From a virus, in the IMG/VR virus record IMGVR_UViG_3300026484_000105, positions 45,993 through 109,992 of that record: a DNA stretch of 64,000 nt. One strand, given 5' to 3'. Below are positions 63,312 to 64,000 of the stretch, one piece after another; positions within the stretch are counted from its first letter, which is position 1, and each line of letters begins with the position of its first letter. A program made the position numbers and the translations under genes. A model generated the notes under the pieces. It saw only the letters and a list, made by a program, of their open reading frames with translations, did not search any database and was not told the DNA's origin.

Positions 63312-63401
63312 TTAAAATTTATAATCACTTGTTATTGACTCATCTGCAACTTTACCAACTGCTTCAACTAATTCATCACTTGAAGAATCATACATTCCCA
63401 T
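63312..63401 (-). CDS. Small 29-residue protein
   Basis: MGMYDSSSDELVEAVGKVAD... ending in YKF. AAAGG is eight bases before the ATG. Located between the cytochrome stop and the small membrane-protein gene, in line with both. Acidic, no motif. Confidence 0.45.
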   Translation of the reverse strand: MGMYDSSSDELVEAVGKVADESITSDYKF

Positions 63402-63411
63402 ACTAAAACCT

Positions 63412-63888
63412 TTACTTTAAACTGTTGTAAATTCTTGCTAGTGTATAGTCATCTACACTTTCAGCTGGTATTGGTGGCATCACCATTCCGTTTTTTTGTC
63501 TTCCACCTGTTCTTACATAGGTTTTAAAACTCTCTATACCACCAAATTTACCACTTAGGTTTTGAAGCATCATATCTGGTGTATTATGACACTGAATACA
63601 GACTATACCGTTTAATGCTTTTACACTATTTTTATAGTTATCAAAACTTTCTAGTACAAAATCAAGCTTGCTTTCACTTACTCTTACTCTCTCTTGCATC
63701 CCGTTCATCTGTGAATACATCAAACCAACTACTATAAGAGTAGCAAATACTGCATAACTAAGATACTTATTTAACGGCATCCCTTGTATGGTTTTTTGCT
63801 CTTTTATAAATGAATGCATCTCATCTATCTTTTTAACATACATCGGTATCATATCGTTATAATCTACCTCTTTGTTATCTTGTTGCAT
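63412..63888 (-). CDS. Membrane-anchored monoheme cytochrome c
   Basis: 158 residues. One N-terminal membrane helix (about 42-58, YLSYAVFATLIVVGLMY) after a cytoplasmic segment, then a helical linker and a class I cytochrome c domain with heme-binding CIQCH (C97, C100, H101) and a distal Met in GMVMPPIP (M137), ending in a typical C-terminal helix (DDYTLARIYNSL). It should be exported through the membrane and receive heme from the host maturation system. It would carry single electrons at the periplasmic face. Translation overlaps the upstream exported-protein gene by 14 bases. Very unusual in a phage genome. Confidence 0.85.
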   Translation of the reverse strand: MQQDNKEVDYNDMIPMYVKKIDEMHSFIKEQKTIQGMPLNKYLSYAVFATLIVVGLMYSQMNGMQERVRVSESKLDFVLESFDNYKNSVKALNGIVCIQCHNTPDMMLQNLSGKFGGIESFKTYVRTGGRQKNGMVMPPIPAESVDDYTLARIYNSLK

Positions 63889-64000
63889 CGTCTAAGTCCT
63901 CTCTCATTTCCTCAATTGTTTTTATAACTTTGGCTTGAACGAGTGTAAAAACCTCCCCACTAGCACTTGCAAACATACAACTTATAAAGGTTAAAAGGCT
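63875..64000 (-). CDS. Small exported protein upstream of the cytochrome gene (5' end outside window)
   Basis: At least 41 residues. The visible part begins with a hydrophobic run SLLTFISCMFASASGEVF that looks like the end of a signal peptide (probable cleavage near ASA/SG), followed by TLVQAKVIKTIEEMREDL and DDATR. It overlaps the cytochrome start by 14 bases, so the two are co-translated. Probably a small periplasmic partner; the true start is right of base 64000. Confidence 0.6.
   Translation of the reverse strand, partial: SLLTFISCMFASASGEVFTLVQAKVIKTIEEMREDLDDATR

Noticed and set aside
62996-63406. 136-residue plus-strand frame
   Set aside because: It reads through the palindromic terminator and opposite the small membrane-protein gene.

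Overview
The window is a contiguous piece of an AT-rich (roughly 30% G+C by eye) jumbo-phage genome of the phiKZ-like, multisubunit-RNA-polymerase type. The diagnostic set is a major capsid protein, a portal, an RNA polymerase beta N-terminal piece and a beta' N-terminal piece, a giant tape-measure-like protein with a T4-type lysozyme domain, a RecA/UvsX-like recombinase, a DnaB-like helicase, an SbcC/gp46-like ATPase, a RuvC-like resolvase and RNase H. From memory, the order capsid - polymerase beta N piece - portal matches phiKZ gp120-gp123-gp129, and polymerase beta' N piece next to the giant lysozyme protein matches gp180-gp181. A two-gene spanin pair with an outer-membrane lipobox implies a Gram-negative host; the host genus cannot be read from the sequence. 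No tRNA, CRISPR array or integrase was seen.

Layout. 0-2.6 kb: a beta' polymerase gene (minus) that stops immediately before its catalytic DFDGD motif, followed by a homing-endonuclease-like gene that runs off the left edge. 2.6-10.1 kb: giant tape-measure/lysozyme gene. 10.1-16.1 kb: small virion-type genes, RuvC-like resolvase, spanins and the baseplate spike. 16.1-23.3 kb: SbcC-like ATPase, presumed head proteins and RNase H. 23.4-40.3 kb: a minus-strand block of mostly unrecognised small genes together with a full bacterial-type topoisomerase I, an HNH endonuclease, a HAD-like phosphatase, a DEDDy exonuclease and an HTH protein, read from early-type promoters. 40.4-44.0 kb: RecA-like recombinase and three unassigned genes. 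44.1-60.5 kb: structural block with portal, RNA polymerase beta N piece and capsid. 60.7-62.2 kb: replicative helicase. 62.3-64.0 kb: a YkgJ-like cysteine protein, small membrane proteins and a membrane-anchored cytochrome c.

Regulation. Eleven copies of an AT-rich promoter-like element (CRTATATWATW core, resembling the phiKZ early promoter TATATTAC) all point along the minus strand. Eight of them are followed at once by an inverted repeat that would form a hairpin at the 5' end of the transcript. One promoter-hairpin unit is followed about 100 bases on by an intrinsic terminator with no credible ORF between, which looks like a small RNA gene. Convergent genes are separated by near-perfect palindromes.

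The best candidates for something new are the polymerase gene interrupted at its active site next to an endonuclease gene, the phage cytochrome c operon at the right edge, the small RNA at about 57.5 kb, and the promoter-hairpin system.
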